From assembly GCF_002929225.1 (NCBI RefSeq), contig NZ_PISM01000021.1, positions 310,001-374,000 on the forward strand: a stretch of 64,000 nt of DNA, in the 5' to 3' direction. Under the pieces are notes generated by a model. That model saw only the letters and a list, made by a program, of their open reading frames with translations, searched no databases and had not been told where the DNA came from. Numbering within the stretch: the stretch's first letter is position 1; the number at the start of each line of letters is the position of its first letter. The DNA comes from Stutzerimonas kunmingensis. Lineage in GTDB: Bacteria > Pseudomonadota > Gammaproteobacteria > Pseudomonadales > Pseudomonadaceae. Below are positions 37,873 through 48,955 of the stretch, piece after piece. The position numbers were made by a program, and so were the translations under genes.

Positions 37873-39186
37873 TTACCCTTGACGCAGCGCAATTTGCTCA
37901 TGCGCCTCCCAGCCCATGCGCAGTCGGGCCTCAGCCACATCGGCATCGAGATCATGGTTCCATAGCCAGTCGAAACGAGTCGCCAGTATTTCCCCCACCA
38001 GCTGTTCGTCCGCACCTACAATGGGGTCGCGCAACTCGTATAACTCGCCGGTTTCCACAGTGGTTCGTTGCACACGACAGGCATGAGGGCGGCGCAGGTC
38101 GTCGTAAGCTCCAAGCAGCTCGGGGAGGTTGCCTGTTTCGGTCCGACTATCGCCCAACAGCCGGGCGAGGAAATAGGCGTCCTCAAGCCCTTGCCCTGCA
38201 CCGGCCCCTTGGTGCGGCAGCATGGCGTGCGCTGCGTCGCCGATCAGGGCAACCCGACCGTGTACGTAGCCTGGCAGTTCCGGCAGGTCATGCAGTGCCC
38301 AGAGAGTTGGCGCCGGGATGCACCCCAGTAAGGCGCGCGGGGCATCGCCCCAGCCCGCGAACGCATCGAGCATCTCGCGCTGGCTCGCTTCCCGTACCCA
38401 GGGAGCGTCCGCGGGCCAAGTCGGTTCCGGCTGGCTACGGTCGGAGGTGAACGCTACCACGTTGACAATGCGGCCTTTTCTCACCGGGAAGGTAAGAATA
38501 TGGCCATCGAGCCCTAAGTACATCTGCGGGACATCCACCAAGTGCTCGTCAATGCCCTTTATTCTAAAGGCTTCGCGCAGTTGCAGGCTATCTACCATGC
38601 CCCGGTATGCACAGGTACCGCTAAAACGTGGTTCTAGATGATCCAGCCCCTGACCTTCCAGCACATAGCTACGAAGCGCTGACTTAATGCCGTCGGCGCC
38701 GATTAGAAGATCGCAGCGGTACTCTGTGCCGTCGGCGAATAGCACTTGCAGTTCATCACCCTGCTGCTCGATTTGGGTGGCACGCTTCCTAAATTGGGCG
38801 ATACCTTCTGGAAGGTGTCTTACTAGGGCGTCAAGGAAATCAGCCCGGTGTACAGAGGACTGACCTACGCCCGGCGCAATGGTGGCGCCTAGATAGCTAG
38901 CATCGCTACCGCGCCGCCATTCAAACCAAATATCCTCCCAAGGCTGCGGAGTCCGATCAGCAACCTGAAAGTAGGATTGACCCAAACCCAAACCGACAAT
39001 GGCGCGCACTGCGTTAGGCCCGAAGGACACACCAGCACCGACTTCACCGAACGCCGGGGCAGCCTCGAATAGCTGCACATTAAGATGGGAGTGTTTGCAC
39101 AAGCTCAATGCCAAGGCAAGGCCTGAAATTCCGCCGCCGACTATAGCGACGCGCAAGGCTGGTTTCTTAGCGTTCATGTCGTTCAT
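37873..39186 (-). CDS. nahG: Salicylate hydroxylase
   Basis: 437 residues, class A flavoprotein monooxygenase. GGGISG at 17-22 binds the FAD ADP part; GEVGAGVSFGPNA and RPHACRVQ-type segments are family-specific; GDAAHAMLPHQGAGAGQG binds FAD ribityl. Converts salicylate to catechol with NADH and oxygen, linking upper and lower pathways. First gene of the lower operon, divergent from nahR by 155 bases. Two close ATGs (MNDMN) are possible starts. Confidence 0.94.
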   Translation of the reverse strand: MNDMNAKKPALRVAIVGGGISGLALALSLCKHSHLNVQLFEAAPAFGEVGAGVSFGPNAVRAIVGLGLGQSYFQVADRTPQPWEDIWFEWRRGSDASYLGATIAPGVGQSSVHRADFLDALVRHLPEGIAQFRKRATQIEQQGDELQVLFADGTEYRCDLLIGADGIKSALRSYVLEGQGLDHLEPRFSGTCAYRGMVDSLQLREAFRIKGIDEHLVDVPQMYLGLDGHILTFPVRKGRIVNVVAFTSDRSQPEPTWPADAPWVREASQREMLDAFAGWGDAPRALLGCIPAPTLWALHDLPELPGYVHGRVALIGDAAHAMLPHQGAGAGQGLEDAYFLARLLGDSRTETGNLPELLGAYDDLRRPHACRVQRTTVETGELYELRDPIVGADEQLVGEILATRFDWLWNHDLDADVAEARLRMGWEAHEQIALRQG

Positions 39187-39341
39187 GCAATACCTGTCAT
39201 GACTTTATTATTGGGATATCTCCAACAGTAGCGAAGCCATAACTATTGATAAATACACTAATCCCTATATTATATATTCATAGTGAGAATGTCCGATGCT
39301 GCCGCTCTGGCAGGACCACGTCAACAGCATAGCGAGGCTCC
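39187..39341. promoter_or_regulatory. nahG-nahR divergent promoter region
   Basis: 155 bases between the two starts, AT-rich around 39240-39290 (ATAACTATTGATAAATACAC, then a TATATTATATATTC run usable as -10 elements in both directions). NahR, a LysR regulator responding to salicylate, is known to act from this position in NAH7. I do not find an exact copy of the published NahR half-site, so the operator is inferred from layout. Confidence 0.55.
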
Positions 39342-40244
39342 ATGGAACTGCATGACCTGGATTTAAACCTGCTGGTAGTATTCAACCAGTTGATGGTCGA
39401 CAAGCGTGTCTCTATCGTCGCGCAAAGCCTAGGCCTAACCCAACCTGCCGTAAGCAACGCCCTGAAGCGCCTGCGCACCGCACTGCAGGACGAACTATTC
39501 GTGCGTACCCACCAAGGCATGGAGCCTACGCCCTATGCTGCACATTTAGCTGAGCCTATCGCCCATGCCATGCACAGTCTGCGCGAAGCGCTACATCACG
39601 AAGAGCGTTTCGATCCTTTAACCAGCGAGCGTACCTTCACCTTGGCCATGACCGACATTGGTGAGATATATTTCATGCCGCGGTTAATAGATGCGCTCAC
39701 TCGTAAGGCCCCCCATTGCACAATCAGCACGGTACGCGGCAGCTCGGTGAGTTTGGGACAGTCGTTACTAGACGGTACAGTAGATTTGGCCGTAGGCCTG
39801 CTACCCAACCTACAGGCCGGCTTCTTACAGCGTCGGCTTCTCCATAACCGCTACGTGTGCTTGTGCCGTAAGAACCACCCGGCCACCAGAGAGCCACTGA
39901 CCTTGGAGCGCTTCTGTGCCTACAGCCATATACGTGTCATCGCCGCCAGCACTGGCCACGGCGAAGTAGATTCCCATATGGCGCGAGCTGGCATCCGGCG
40001 GGACATTCGCCTAGAGGTTCCGCACTTCGTCGCCGTCGGCCATATCCTCCAGCATACGGAGCTACTCGCCACCGTACCTGAGCGCTTCGCTGACTGCTGT
40101 GTAGAGCCCTTCGGTTTGAGCGTGCTGCCAATCCCCATCGACCTACCAGAAATCCCCATTAACATGTTCTGGCACGCAAAATATCACAAGGACCTAGCCA
40201 ACATCTGGTTGCGACAACTGATGTTCGAGCTGTTTTCGGATTGA
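39342..40244 (+). CDS. nahR: LysR-type salicylate-responsive activator of nah operons
   Basis: 300 residues, the usual NahR length. HTH: LDLNLLVVFNQLMVDKRVSI then LGLTQPAVSNALKRLR. Effector domain with AMTDIGEIYFMPRL and, at the C-terminus, NMFWHAKYHKDLANIWLRQL, which are NahR-characteristic. It should activate both the lower operon here and the upper operon outside the window on salicylate. GAGG lies six bases before the ATG. Confidence 0.93.
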   Translation: MELHDLDLNLLVVFNQLMVDKRVSIVAQSLGLTQPAVSNALKRLRTALQDELFVRTHQGMEPTPYAAHLAEPIAHAMHSLREALHHEERFDPLTSERTFTLAMTDIGEIYFMPRLIDALTRKAPHCTISTVRGSSVSLGQSLLDGTVDLAVGLLPNLQAGFLQRRLLHNRYVCLCRKNHPATREPLTLERFCAYSHIRVIAASTGHGEVDSHMARAGIRRDIRLEVPHFVAVGHILQHTELLATVPERFADCCVEPFGLSVLPIPIDLPEIPINMFWHAKYHKDLANIWLRQLMFELFSD

Positions 40245-40268
40245 GTGACAATCCGGGGTGATCGATAC

Positions 40269-40560
40269 GTAAGCGTACGCCGAACTCACCTTGCGTGATT
40301 CAGGCAGGTACCCACTGATGCGGCAGCAGTTGGCCGATCTTACTGGCCCGCTGCGTAGGCAGTCGTGTCAGCACGTCCTTGAGATAGGCATACGGATCAT
40401 GTCCGTTCATGCGGGCCGACTGGATCAGGCTCATGATCGCCGCCGCTCGTTTGCCGCTGCGTAGCGACCCGGCAAACAACCAGTTCGATGGACTTGCCCC
40501 TACCAAACCGGACACCAACTCCCCGTTGATGCTACTGCCAAGCGCCTGAATTCCCTCGGC
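40269..40560 (-). pseudogene. IS66 tnpC 3' fragment with one element end
   Basis: Minus strand reads NWLFAGSLRSGKRAAAIMSL and GHDPYAYLKDVLTRLPTQRA, the C-terminus of an IS66 transposase, with a terminus-like GTAAGCGTACGCC at 40269. The gene upstream of NWLFAG is lost. 40561-40849 holds no recognisable gene. Confidence 0.7.
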
Positions 40561-40849
40561 GAGCGATATTTCAAAGCGCTGTGCGGATGCTGCTCGTTCT
40601 AATCAACATAAGCAGCCTCGACAAGGCCGCGACGTTAGCCCAGGTGGGTCAGTTTTACATCGGCCTTGACACATGCAGCTGCATACTTTCCCCTCAATAT
40701 TCATGCCGGCGATGATATCTATACAAATTCGCTTATTTACTTATATAACAGCCTTCTCTATTTTTCACCCAACGGCATCATTAATGGGAGCGTGGTCAGA
40801 GCGGGCTCTCACGCCACGGCATGAGACGCTGCAACTCACCGCCCCTGTT

Positions 40850-42045
40850 AAGGAAACTCTGAAGAAGACTTCCTGATTTGGCAAAATGCCCAGACTCTCC
40901 ACCCGCCCGAGTTTCCGATGAAGCAGATGACCTTCGCCGACGCCGAGTACGCCGGTAAGCGCAAGCAGACCCGCAAGGAATTGTTCCTGATCGAGATGGA
41001 TCGGGTTGTGCCATGGAAGGGTTTGATTGCCTTGATCGAGCCGTATTACCCCAAGGGCGAAGGCGGCCGACCCGCCTATCCGCTGATGGCGATGCTGCGC
41101 GTACATCTGATGCAAAACTGGTTCGGCTACAGCGATCCGGCGATGGAGGAAGCGCTGTACGAGACCACCATCCTGCGTCAGTTCGCCGGGTTGAGACTGG
41201 AGCGCATTCCGGACGAGACCACCATCCTCAATTTCCGCCGGCTGCTGGAGAAGCGTGAGTTGGCGGCCGGTATCCTTGGCGTGATCAATGGCTACCTGGG
41301 AGATCGCGGCCTGTCGCTGCGCCAAGGCACCATCGTCGATGCCACGCTGATCAATGCGCCGAGTTCGACCAAGAACAAGGACGGCAAACGCGACCCGGAG
41401 ATGCACCAGACCAAGAAGGGTAACCAATATTACTTCGGCATGAAGGCCCACATCGGAGTGGATGATGAGTCGGGTCTGGTACACAGCGTAGTCGGTACGC
41501 CAGCCAACGTGGCGGATGTCACTCAGGTCGACAAGTTACTGCACGGCGACGAAAACGTCGTTTGCGCCGATGCCGGCTACACGGGCGTCGAAAAGCGCTC
41601 CGAACATGAAGGCCGGGCGGTGATCTGGCAGGTCGCGGCACGCCGCAGCACTTACAAGAAGCTTGGCAAGAGCAGCCCGCTCTACAAAGCCAAGCGCAAG
41701 GTCGAGAAGGCCAAGGCGCAGGTGCGGGCGAAGGTCGAGCACCCGTTTCGGGTGATCAAGCGCCAGTTTGGTTACACCAAAGTTCGCTTTCGAGGGCTGG
41801 TGAAGAACACGGCGCAGTTAGTGACGCTGTTCGCCCTGTCGAACCTGTGGATGGCGCGCCGACATTTACTGGCGAATACAGGAGAGGTGCGCCTGTAATG
41901 TGGGAAATGGCCGGCGCGAGGTGCTCGCGGCGGCTAAAAATCCAGAAAAAATGGATGATTCGATCGTTTTTTAGACGAATCGCCGCTTTTAAAATTGGCA
42001 GGGCTGAAGTCAGCCAGAAATACGTGACTACTTCAGACCATCCTT
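40850..42045 (+). mobile_element. IS5-family insertion sequence, intact
   Basis: About 1.2 kb with imperfect terminal inverted repeats AAGGAAACTCTGAAGAAGAC (left) and AAGGATGGTCTGAAGTAGTC (right, inverted), 15 of 20 matching. It encodes one full transposase. Its 3' noncoding tail contains two hairpins, also present in the array at 55803-56696. I could not define a target duplication. Its right end lies 20 bases before the next gene's start. Confidence 0.8.
40918..41898 (+). CDS. IS5-family transposase
   Basis: 326 residues, full length. DDE domain: IVDATLINAPSS, VCADAGYTGVEKR and VRAKVEHPFRVIKRQFG. Partial copies of the same gene occur at 43897-44404, 53447-53599 and 55668-56696, so this copy, or one like it, has been active in this region. 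Confidence 0.9.
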   Translation: MKQMTFADAEYAGKRKQTRKELFLIEMDRVVPWKGLIALIEPYYPKGEGGRPAYPLMAMLRVHLMQNWFGYSDPAMEEALYETTILRQFAGLRLERIPDETTILNFRRLLEKRELAAGILGVINGYLGDRGLSLRQGTIVDATLINAPSSTKNKDGKRDPEMHQTKKGNQYYFGMKAHIGVDDESGLVHSVVGTPANVADVTQVDKLLHGDENVVCADAGYTGVEKRSEHEGRAVIWQVAARRSTYKKLGKSSPLYKAKRKVEKAKAQVRAKVEHPFRVIKRQFGYTKVRFRGLVKNTAQLVTLFALSNLWMARRHLLANTGEVRL

Positions 42046-42065
42046 ATAAGAAAGAGATAATAATT

Positions 42066-43316
42066 ATGAATGAAAAAGAAACCAATAAAATACGCCGCAT
42101 TGCTGTGGTCGGTGGCGGCATCGGTGGCTTGACCTTTGCGATTGCGATGCGCCACCACGGTATCGACGTTGATATATACGAGCAAGCGGAGGAGTTGCGT
42201 GAGGTGGGTGCCGCGGTCGCATTATCCGCCAATGCCACGCGTTTTTATTATAACCACTGGGGTTTGGGCGAGGAGTTTGACGAGGCTGCGTTTGAAATCT
42301 CTGCTTTGATCTACCGGGACGGAAAGACTGGCCGTGAAATCGGCAGGCACGCCGGCGGGCTGGCGTATCGAGACCTTTTCGGCGGCCCATATCTCGGCAT
42401 CCACCGGGCCGAGTTGCAACGAATCCTCTCCACCAAGGTGGGTATGGAACGCATCCACCTGAATAAACGCCTAGTAAATATCGATGACACTGGCGAACAG
42501 GTAGTGTTACATTTTAAGGATGGCAGCAAAGCGGAAGCCGATATAGTCATCGGTGCTGACGGGATGCGTTCCACCGTACGGAATTTGATGCTCGGCTATG
42601 AAGATTACATATACGCGGGGTACACAGCATTTCGTGGGATTGTTCCAATCGATAAAATACCGAGCATGCCTGATCCGACCGCTATTCAATTCTGGATGGG
42701 TGAGTCCGGCCACTGTCTTCACTACCCGATCGGCGGAGACAGAAAAGGAGACATCAATTTCTTTCTCGTAGAGCGCACTCCGACGACTTGGCCACTAAAA
42801 CAGTCGACTGCGCCTACAGACGACGGTGAACAGCTACGCCTCTTCAAGGACTGGCATCCTGCTCTCGTCGAGATGATCGCTTCGAACACCTTGAAGACAG
42901 TAAATCAGCGATGGGGAATGGTTTATCGTATGCCCCTTGGCCGCTGGAGCAAAGGTCGGGTAACGCTGCTCGGTGATGCTGCACATTCCCTAGTACCGCA
43001 CCATGGACAGGGTGCCAACCAGTCGATCGAGGATGCCGTGGTCCTTGCTGACTGCATTGCCGCTGCGGGTTCCGCGTCGATTGCAGAAACCTTTGAACGT
43101 TACGAGCGACTGCGTCGTGGCCGGGCGCGCAAAGTTGTGTATGCGTCCGTGACCACTGGCGATATGTTGCACTTGCCACCGGGTGAAGAGAGGGATCGGC
43201 GCGATGCACGTCTTGCATCTCATGATGCCATGGTGCATCACCTCGATTGGATCCACGGCTTCGATGCTAGCGATCTCAACGAGCCGGATGAACGCCAGGG
43301 CGGCACCTGGTTGTGA
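42066..43316 (+). CDS. Second FAD-dependent, salicylate-hydroxylase-like monooxygenase
   Basis: 416 residues. IAVVGGGIGGLTFAIAM binds FAD/ADP, YLGIHRAELQRIL and LIGADG-like VIGADGMRSTVR follow, and LLGDAAHSLVPHHGQGANQS binds FAD. Overall layout as in salicylate, 3-hydroxybenzoate 6- or 6-hydroxynicotinate 3-hydroxylases; clearly distinct from NahG at 37873. P. stutzeri AN10 has a second salicylate hydroxylase, NahW, but I cannot equate the two. An IS5 ends 20 bases upstream, so its native promoter has been replaced or separated. Confidence 0.8.
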   Translation: MNEKETNKIRRIAVVGGGIGGLTFAIAMRHHGIDVDIYEQAEELREVGAAVALSANATRFYYNHWGLGEEFDEAAFEISALIYRDGKTGREIGRHAGGLAYRDLFGGPYLGIHRAELQRILSTKVGMERIHLNKRLVNIDDTGEQVVLHFKDGSKAEADIVIGADGMRSTVRNLMLGYEDYIYAGYTAFRGIVPIDKIPSMPDPTAIQFWMGESGHCLHYPIGGDRKGDINFFLVERTPTTWPLKQSTAPTDDGEQLRLFKDWHPALVEMIASNTLKTVNQRWGMVYRMPLGRWSKGRVTLLGDAAHSLVPHHGQGANQSIEDAVVLADCIAAAGSASIAETFERYERLRRGRARKVVYASVTTGDMLHLPPGEERDRRDARLASHDAMVHHLDWIHGFDASDLNEPDERQGGTWL

Positions 43317-43896
43317 TGCGGGCTTTCTACGTCACCTCGGAATGTAATTTACCGTAGAAGACCTGTGGTGCAATGCTACTCACCTAAGCGGAGCAGCATT
43401 GCGATTAACCGGGAAGCGAGTTGTGGAAATCTTTACCATCCTGGGTCTTGATGGCCTAAGCCTCTTGGGGCACCTCTAAAAACACTCATCCGGACTGAGC
43501 CAGGATTCGAAAGTGCAGCTCCTTGGCATCCGAACGCCGACTTGGGCGCTCGCAGAGCATCGTGAATGGCCGGTTGCATCACGCAACCGGTGCCCGGTTC
43601 AGGTCATTTCCAGCAGGCTCGACACTATGACGACGTTTATATGAGGTTCACTTGTGTTAGCCGTACCCGCTCATCCCTAGCTAATCTCCGCCTTGATGCT
43701 GGCAGATTCAGTCTGGCCTCGCGGTTCGACCTACCGAAATATCGGCGGTAACATTGTCCCAGAGCTTCAGACCCGGCTGTTACCGGCCACGCCTGTCTGG
43801 GTAGGGAACGAGTGGTGGAACAGTCGGTTCCGTCGGGCGTTAACCTGCGGAACAGAAACCCATGCGACTTTCGGGTCGCACTGCCGAAGTAATATT
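43317..43896. other. Intergenic region with hairpin
   Basis: No supported gene. A perfect inverted repeat CCGGTTGC-ATCAC-GCAACCGG lies at 43570-43590, without a T run. 43693-43896 keeps an open frame on the plus strand (WPRGSTYRNIGGNIVPELQT), which I do not recognise and which may be the remainder of a gene cut by IS5. Confidence 0.4.
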
Positions 43897-44467
43897 GGTT
43901 ACCCTTCTTGGTCTGGTGCATCTCCGGGTCGCGTTTGCCGTCCTTGTTCTTGGTCGAACTCGGCACATTGATCAGCGTGGCATCGACGATGGTGCCTTGG
44001 CGCAGCGACAGGCCGCGATCTCCCAGGTAGCCATTGATCATGCCAAGGATACCGGCCGCCAACTCATGCTTCTCCAGCAGCCGGCGGAAATTGAGGATGG
44101 TGGTCTCGTCAGGAATGCGCTCCAAGCTCAACCCGGCGAACTGACGCAGGATGGTGGTCTCGTACAGCGCTTCTTCCATCGCCGGATCGCTGTAGCCGAA
44201 CCAGTTTTGCATCAGATGTACGCGCAGCATCGCCATCAGCGGATAGGCGGGTCGGCCGCCTTCGCCCTTGGGGTAATGCGGCTCGATCAAGGCAATCAAA
44301 CCCTTCCATGGCACAACCCGATCCATCTCGATCAGGAACAATTCCTTGCGGGTCTGCTTGCGCTTACCGGCGTACTCGGCGTCGGCGAAAGTGATCTGTT
44401 TCATCGGAAACTCGGGCGGGTGGAGAGTCTGGGCATTTTGCCAAATCAGGAAGTCTTCTTCAGAGTT
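43897..44467 (-). pseudogene. IS5-family element truncated after its 5' half
   Basis: From the start at 44404 the transposase reads like the intact copy (MKQITFADAEYAGKRKQTRK) up to HQTKKGNQYYFG, then leaves homology at 43897. The left terminal repeat is recognisable only as AACTCTGAAGAAGAC at 44453-44467; the outer five bases differ. The catalytic C-terminal half is missing. Confidence 0.85.
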
Positions 44468-44754
44468 CAGAGCCCAACATGTGCCGTATTGTTATTCAGC
44501 AGATCATGGCAGGGAGCCCGCCCAGCATGGTGAGCGAAACCCTGGAAGGATTGGCAGAGGATTTACGGCAATTTCACGCGCAAGGCTTGCTCAAATTCTG
44601 TCCGAAGGACACCGCTCAGTTGCTCTGGATGTCCGCCCTTGGTGCACTGACTTTTGCTGTCAGTGTGGAGAGTACCGCTCTGGAAGGCTCGGATGAGCCT
44701 TCCTTACAAAAAGCGCTGCTCGATATAACGCTGGATGCGTTATTCCAGCAATGA
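44468..44754 (+). pseudogene. TetR-family regulator, C-terminal remnant
   Basis: About 92 codons: ETLEGLAEDLRQFHAQGLLK then DTAQLLWMSALGALTFAVSV and a C-terminal LDITLDALFQQ, a TetR ligand-domain end. The DNA-binding half is gone, cut where the truncated IS5 begins. It ends 30 bases before the convergent MBL-fold gene. Confidence 0.65.
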
Positions 44755-44784
44755 TGAGATTCGGCAGCCCGGCCGCTTTGCTTG

Positions 44785-45777
44785 TTATGGCGCCGATGCC
44801 GAGTCTACTTCGACTGGCGAAAACTCTGCGGGTACCCACGAATAGCCGTTGCCTGTGCCCCGTACATGCCCCAGACCGGGGAAGGGGAGATGCGCGCCAG
44901 CCACCCAGAATTTTTCCTCGGAACTGAGAGCCAGCATCCTCATTCTGGAAGATCGGGCTTGTTCCTTGTCCCAGTCAGCCTCTATGACCACCTCAGGATG
45001 CTTGAACTGTACTGCATGGTTATGCAGCACGTCGCCCCAGACCATCAAGTTGTCATCACCAGCGCGGAAAAGATAACCGGTATGTCCCGGGGTGTGACCG
45101 TGGCTGGGCACACTTTCCACACCGGGGAGAATATCGGTTTTGAAACGCTGGAGTTTTTCCTCAACATATGGCGCCACTGCTGCACGCGCCATATTGAAGA
45201 ACGGCTGGTCGGCTTCGGCGACATCATCCAATGAGGTATCCAGCCAGAATTCCGCTTCAGCCTGGGGAATATGAATGGTTGCATTGGGAAACACTGCGGC
45301 ACCTTCAGCATCTGCCAGACCGCAGGAGTGATCAGGATGAAGATGCGTAAGAAGAACAGTGTCGACCTGCTCCGTCGTGTAACCCGATGCCTGGAGGTTT
45401 TCTTTCAGAAAGCCCATGGTCGAACCGAAACATGCTGCCGCCCCGGCATCCACCAGAATCAGATTATTGCCCGTATTGATGAGGTATCCATTTACAGCTG
45501 TCTGTATGCCGCTTTCGGCATCGATGAACATCGCATCCAGCAGGCTATCCAGACTCTCGGTGCTGATCCCCTGCAGCCATTCCGGATCAAGACGAACATA
45601 GCCGTCATACAAAGCGGTGACCTCTAGATCGCCCATATTCATCCGATAGTAACCGGCGACCTGCTGCGGCTGTGTGGCGACCGGCTCTGCGGTCACCGGC
45701 GATAATGCGATGCCGTTCATGAGGCTCGCACAGCCGACCGCTGCAGCGAACCGGTATAGGGTGCGTAACGTGGACAT
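44785..45777 (-). CDS. Exported metallo-beta-lactamase-fold hydrolase
   Basis: 330 residues. Signal peptide to about 31 (SPVTAEP). Metal motif THLHPDH gives H145, H147, D149 and H150; later ligands fit SHGHTPGHTGY (His near 225-231) and WGDVLHN (Asp). Periplasmic. The family includes lactonases and sulfatases, but the substrate cannot be assigned. Flanked by acetoacetyl-CoA synthetase on one side and the tetR stub on the other, which may once have regulated it. Confidence 0.82.
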   Translation of the reverse strand: MSTLRTLYRFAAAVGCASLMNGIALSPVTAEPVATQPQQVAGYYRMNMGDLEVTALYDGYVRLDPEWLQGISTESLDSLLDAMFIDAESGIQTAVNGYLINTGNNLILVDAGAAACFGSTMGFLKENLQASGYTTEQVDTVLLTHLHPDHSCGLADAEGAAVFPNATIHIPQAEAEFWLDTSLDDVAEADQPFFNMARAAVAPYVEEKLQRFKTDILPGVESVPSHGHTPGHTGYLFRAGDDNLMVWGDVLHNHAVQFKHPEVVIEADWDKEQARSSRMRMLALSSEEKFWVAGAHLPFPGLGHVRGTGNGYSWVPAEFSPVEVDSASAP

Positions 45778-45876
45778 GAATTATATTCCCGGTTTGATGA
45801 ATAATAATCATGAACGAGTGTATCGGCGATATAAGCGCGAATCAACGTTAGTGATGAAAACAGAGAGGCAGGCTCA

Positions 45877-47835
<1,959 letters not shown>

Positions 47836-47841
47836 TTCTCC

Positions 47842-48750
47842 TTACTCCTGTTCGTGGGCCAGCAGGGCATGGGCTACCTTGGAGCCGTTGGGACGGCCTA
47901 ACACATCACAAATGCGCTGGCCGGCCGCAACCAGTCGTTGCAAATCGACACCAGTGTCGATGCCCATGCCCTGCAGCATGTACAGCACATCCTCACTGGC
48001 GACATTACCGCTGGCGCCAGGGGCATAGGGGCAACCACCGAGCCCGGCGACCGAGCTGTCGAATACGCTGACGCCTTCCAGCAAGGCGGCATAGATGTTG
48101 CTCAATGCCTGCCCGTAGGTATCATGGAAATGCCCCGCCAGCTGCCGCCGGGGCACCTGTGCGGCGACCCGGTCGATCAGTCGGCTGGTGGCGCTGGCCA
48201 CTCCCACGCCGATGGTGTCACCGAGGGATACTTCATAGCAGCCCATGGCGATCAGCTCGGCGGCGATGCTGGCGACCTGGCTCGGAGCGACGGCGCCGTC
48301 ATACGGGCAACCCAGCACACAGGAAATGTAGCCGCGTACACGGATGTCCTGGCGCTCGGCTGCAGCCATGACCGGTGCGAAGCGCTGCAGGCTCTCGCTG
48401 ATCGAGCAGTTGATGTTGCGTTGGGAGAAGCCCTCCGAAGCGGCGGCGAATACCGCCACTTCCGTCACGCCGGCGCCGATAGCTGCCTGCAGACCCTGCA
48501 GATTGGGTACCAGCGCGGTGTAACGCACGCCAGGACTGCGTTGGATGCCGGCGAACACCGTTGCGGAATCAGCCATCTGCGGCACCCACTTCGGCGAGAC
48601 GAAGCTGCCGGTCTCGATATGGCTGACGCCGGCCTCCGTCAGATCGTTCACCAGCCGGACGCGATCCGTCACGCTGATCGGGTGGCGCTCATTCTGCAGT
48701 CCGTCCCGTGGGCCGACTTCAACCAGGCGTACGTGGTGGGGTAGGGGCAT
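47842..48750 (-). CDS. Hydroxymethylglutaryl-CoA lyase
   Basis: 302 residues from ATG 48750 with GGAG seven bases upstream. VEVGPRDGLQNE at the N-terminus and the signature SVAGLGGCPYAPGASGNVAS. Splits HMG-CoA into acetoacetate and acetyl-CoA; the acetoacetate can be activated by the synthetase encoded next. TIM-barrel metal site HFHDTYGQAL. Confidence 0.92.
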   Translation of the reverse strand: MPLPHHVRLVEVGPRDGLQNERHPISVTDRVRLVNDLTEAGVSHIETGSFVSPKWVPQMADSATVFAGIQRSPGVRYTALVPNLQGLQAAIGAGVTEVAVFAAASEGFSQRNINCSISESLQRFAPVMAAAERQDIRVRGYISCVLGCPYDGAVAPSQVASIAAELIAMGCYEVSLGDTIGVGVASATSRLIDRVAAQVPRRQLAGHFHDTYGQALSNIYAALLEGVSVFDSSVAGLGGCPYAPGASGNVASEDVLYMLQGMGIDTGVDLQRLVAAGQRICDVLGRPNGSKVAHALLAHEQE

Positions 48751-48955
48751 CGTTATCTCCGGCAGCCAAGCATGTCGAAGAGTATAGCGGCGCCCGGCGG
48801 TCCGGGCGGCTATTGAAAGTGTGCGGTTATCGAACATCACATCTGTTGGTCAGCAAGTGGATCTCCTATGCTGCGCTCGTCCAGTGATGGCGGGTCTAGG
48901 CCGATGCCTGGCTTGCCTACTCGCTAACAACAACAAAAGTAACAAGGAGAAAAAT

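Noticed and set aside
42066..43316. Naming the second flavoprotein nahW
   Set aside because: I cannot compare it with the AN10 NahW sequence, and several hydroxylase families share the visible motifs.
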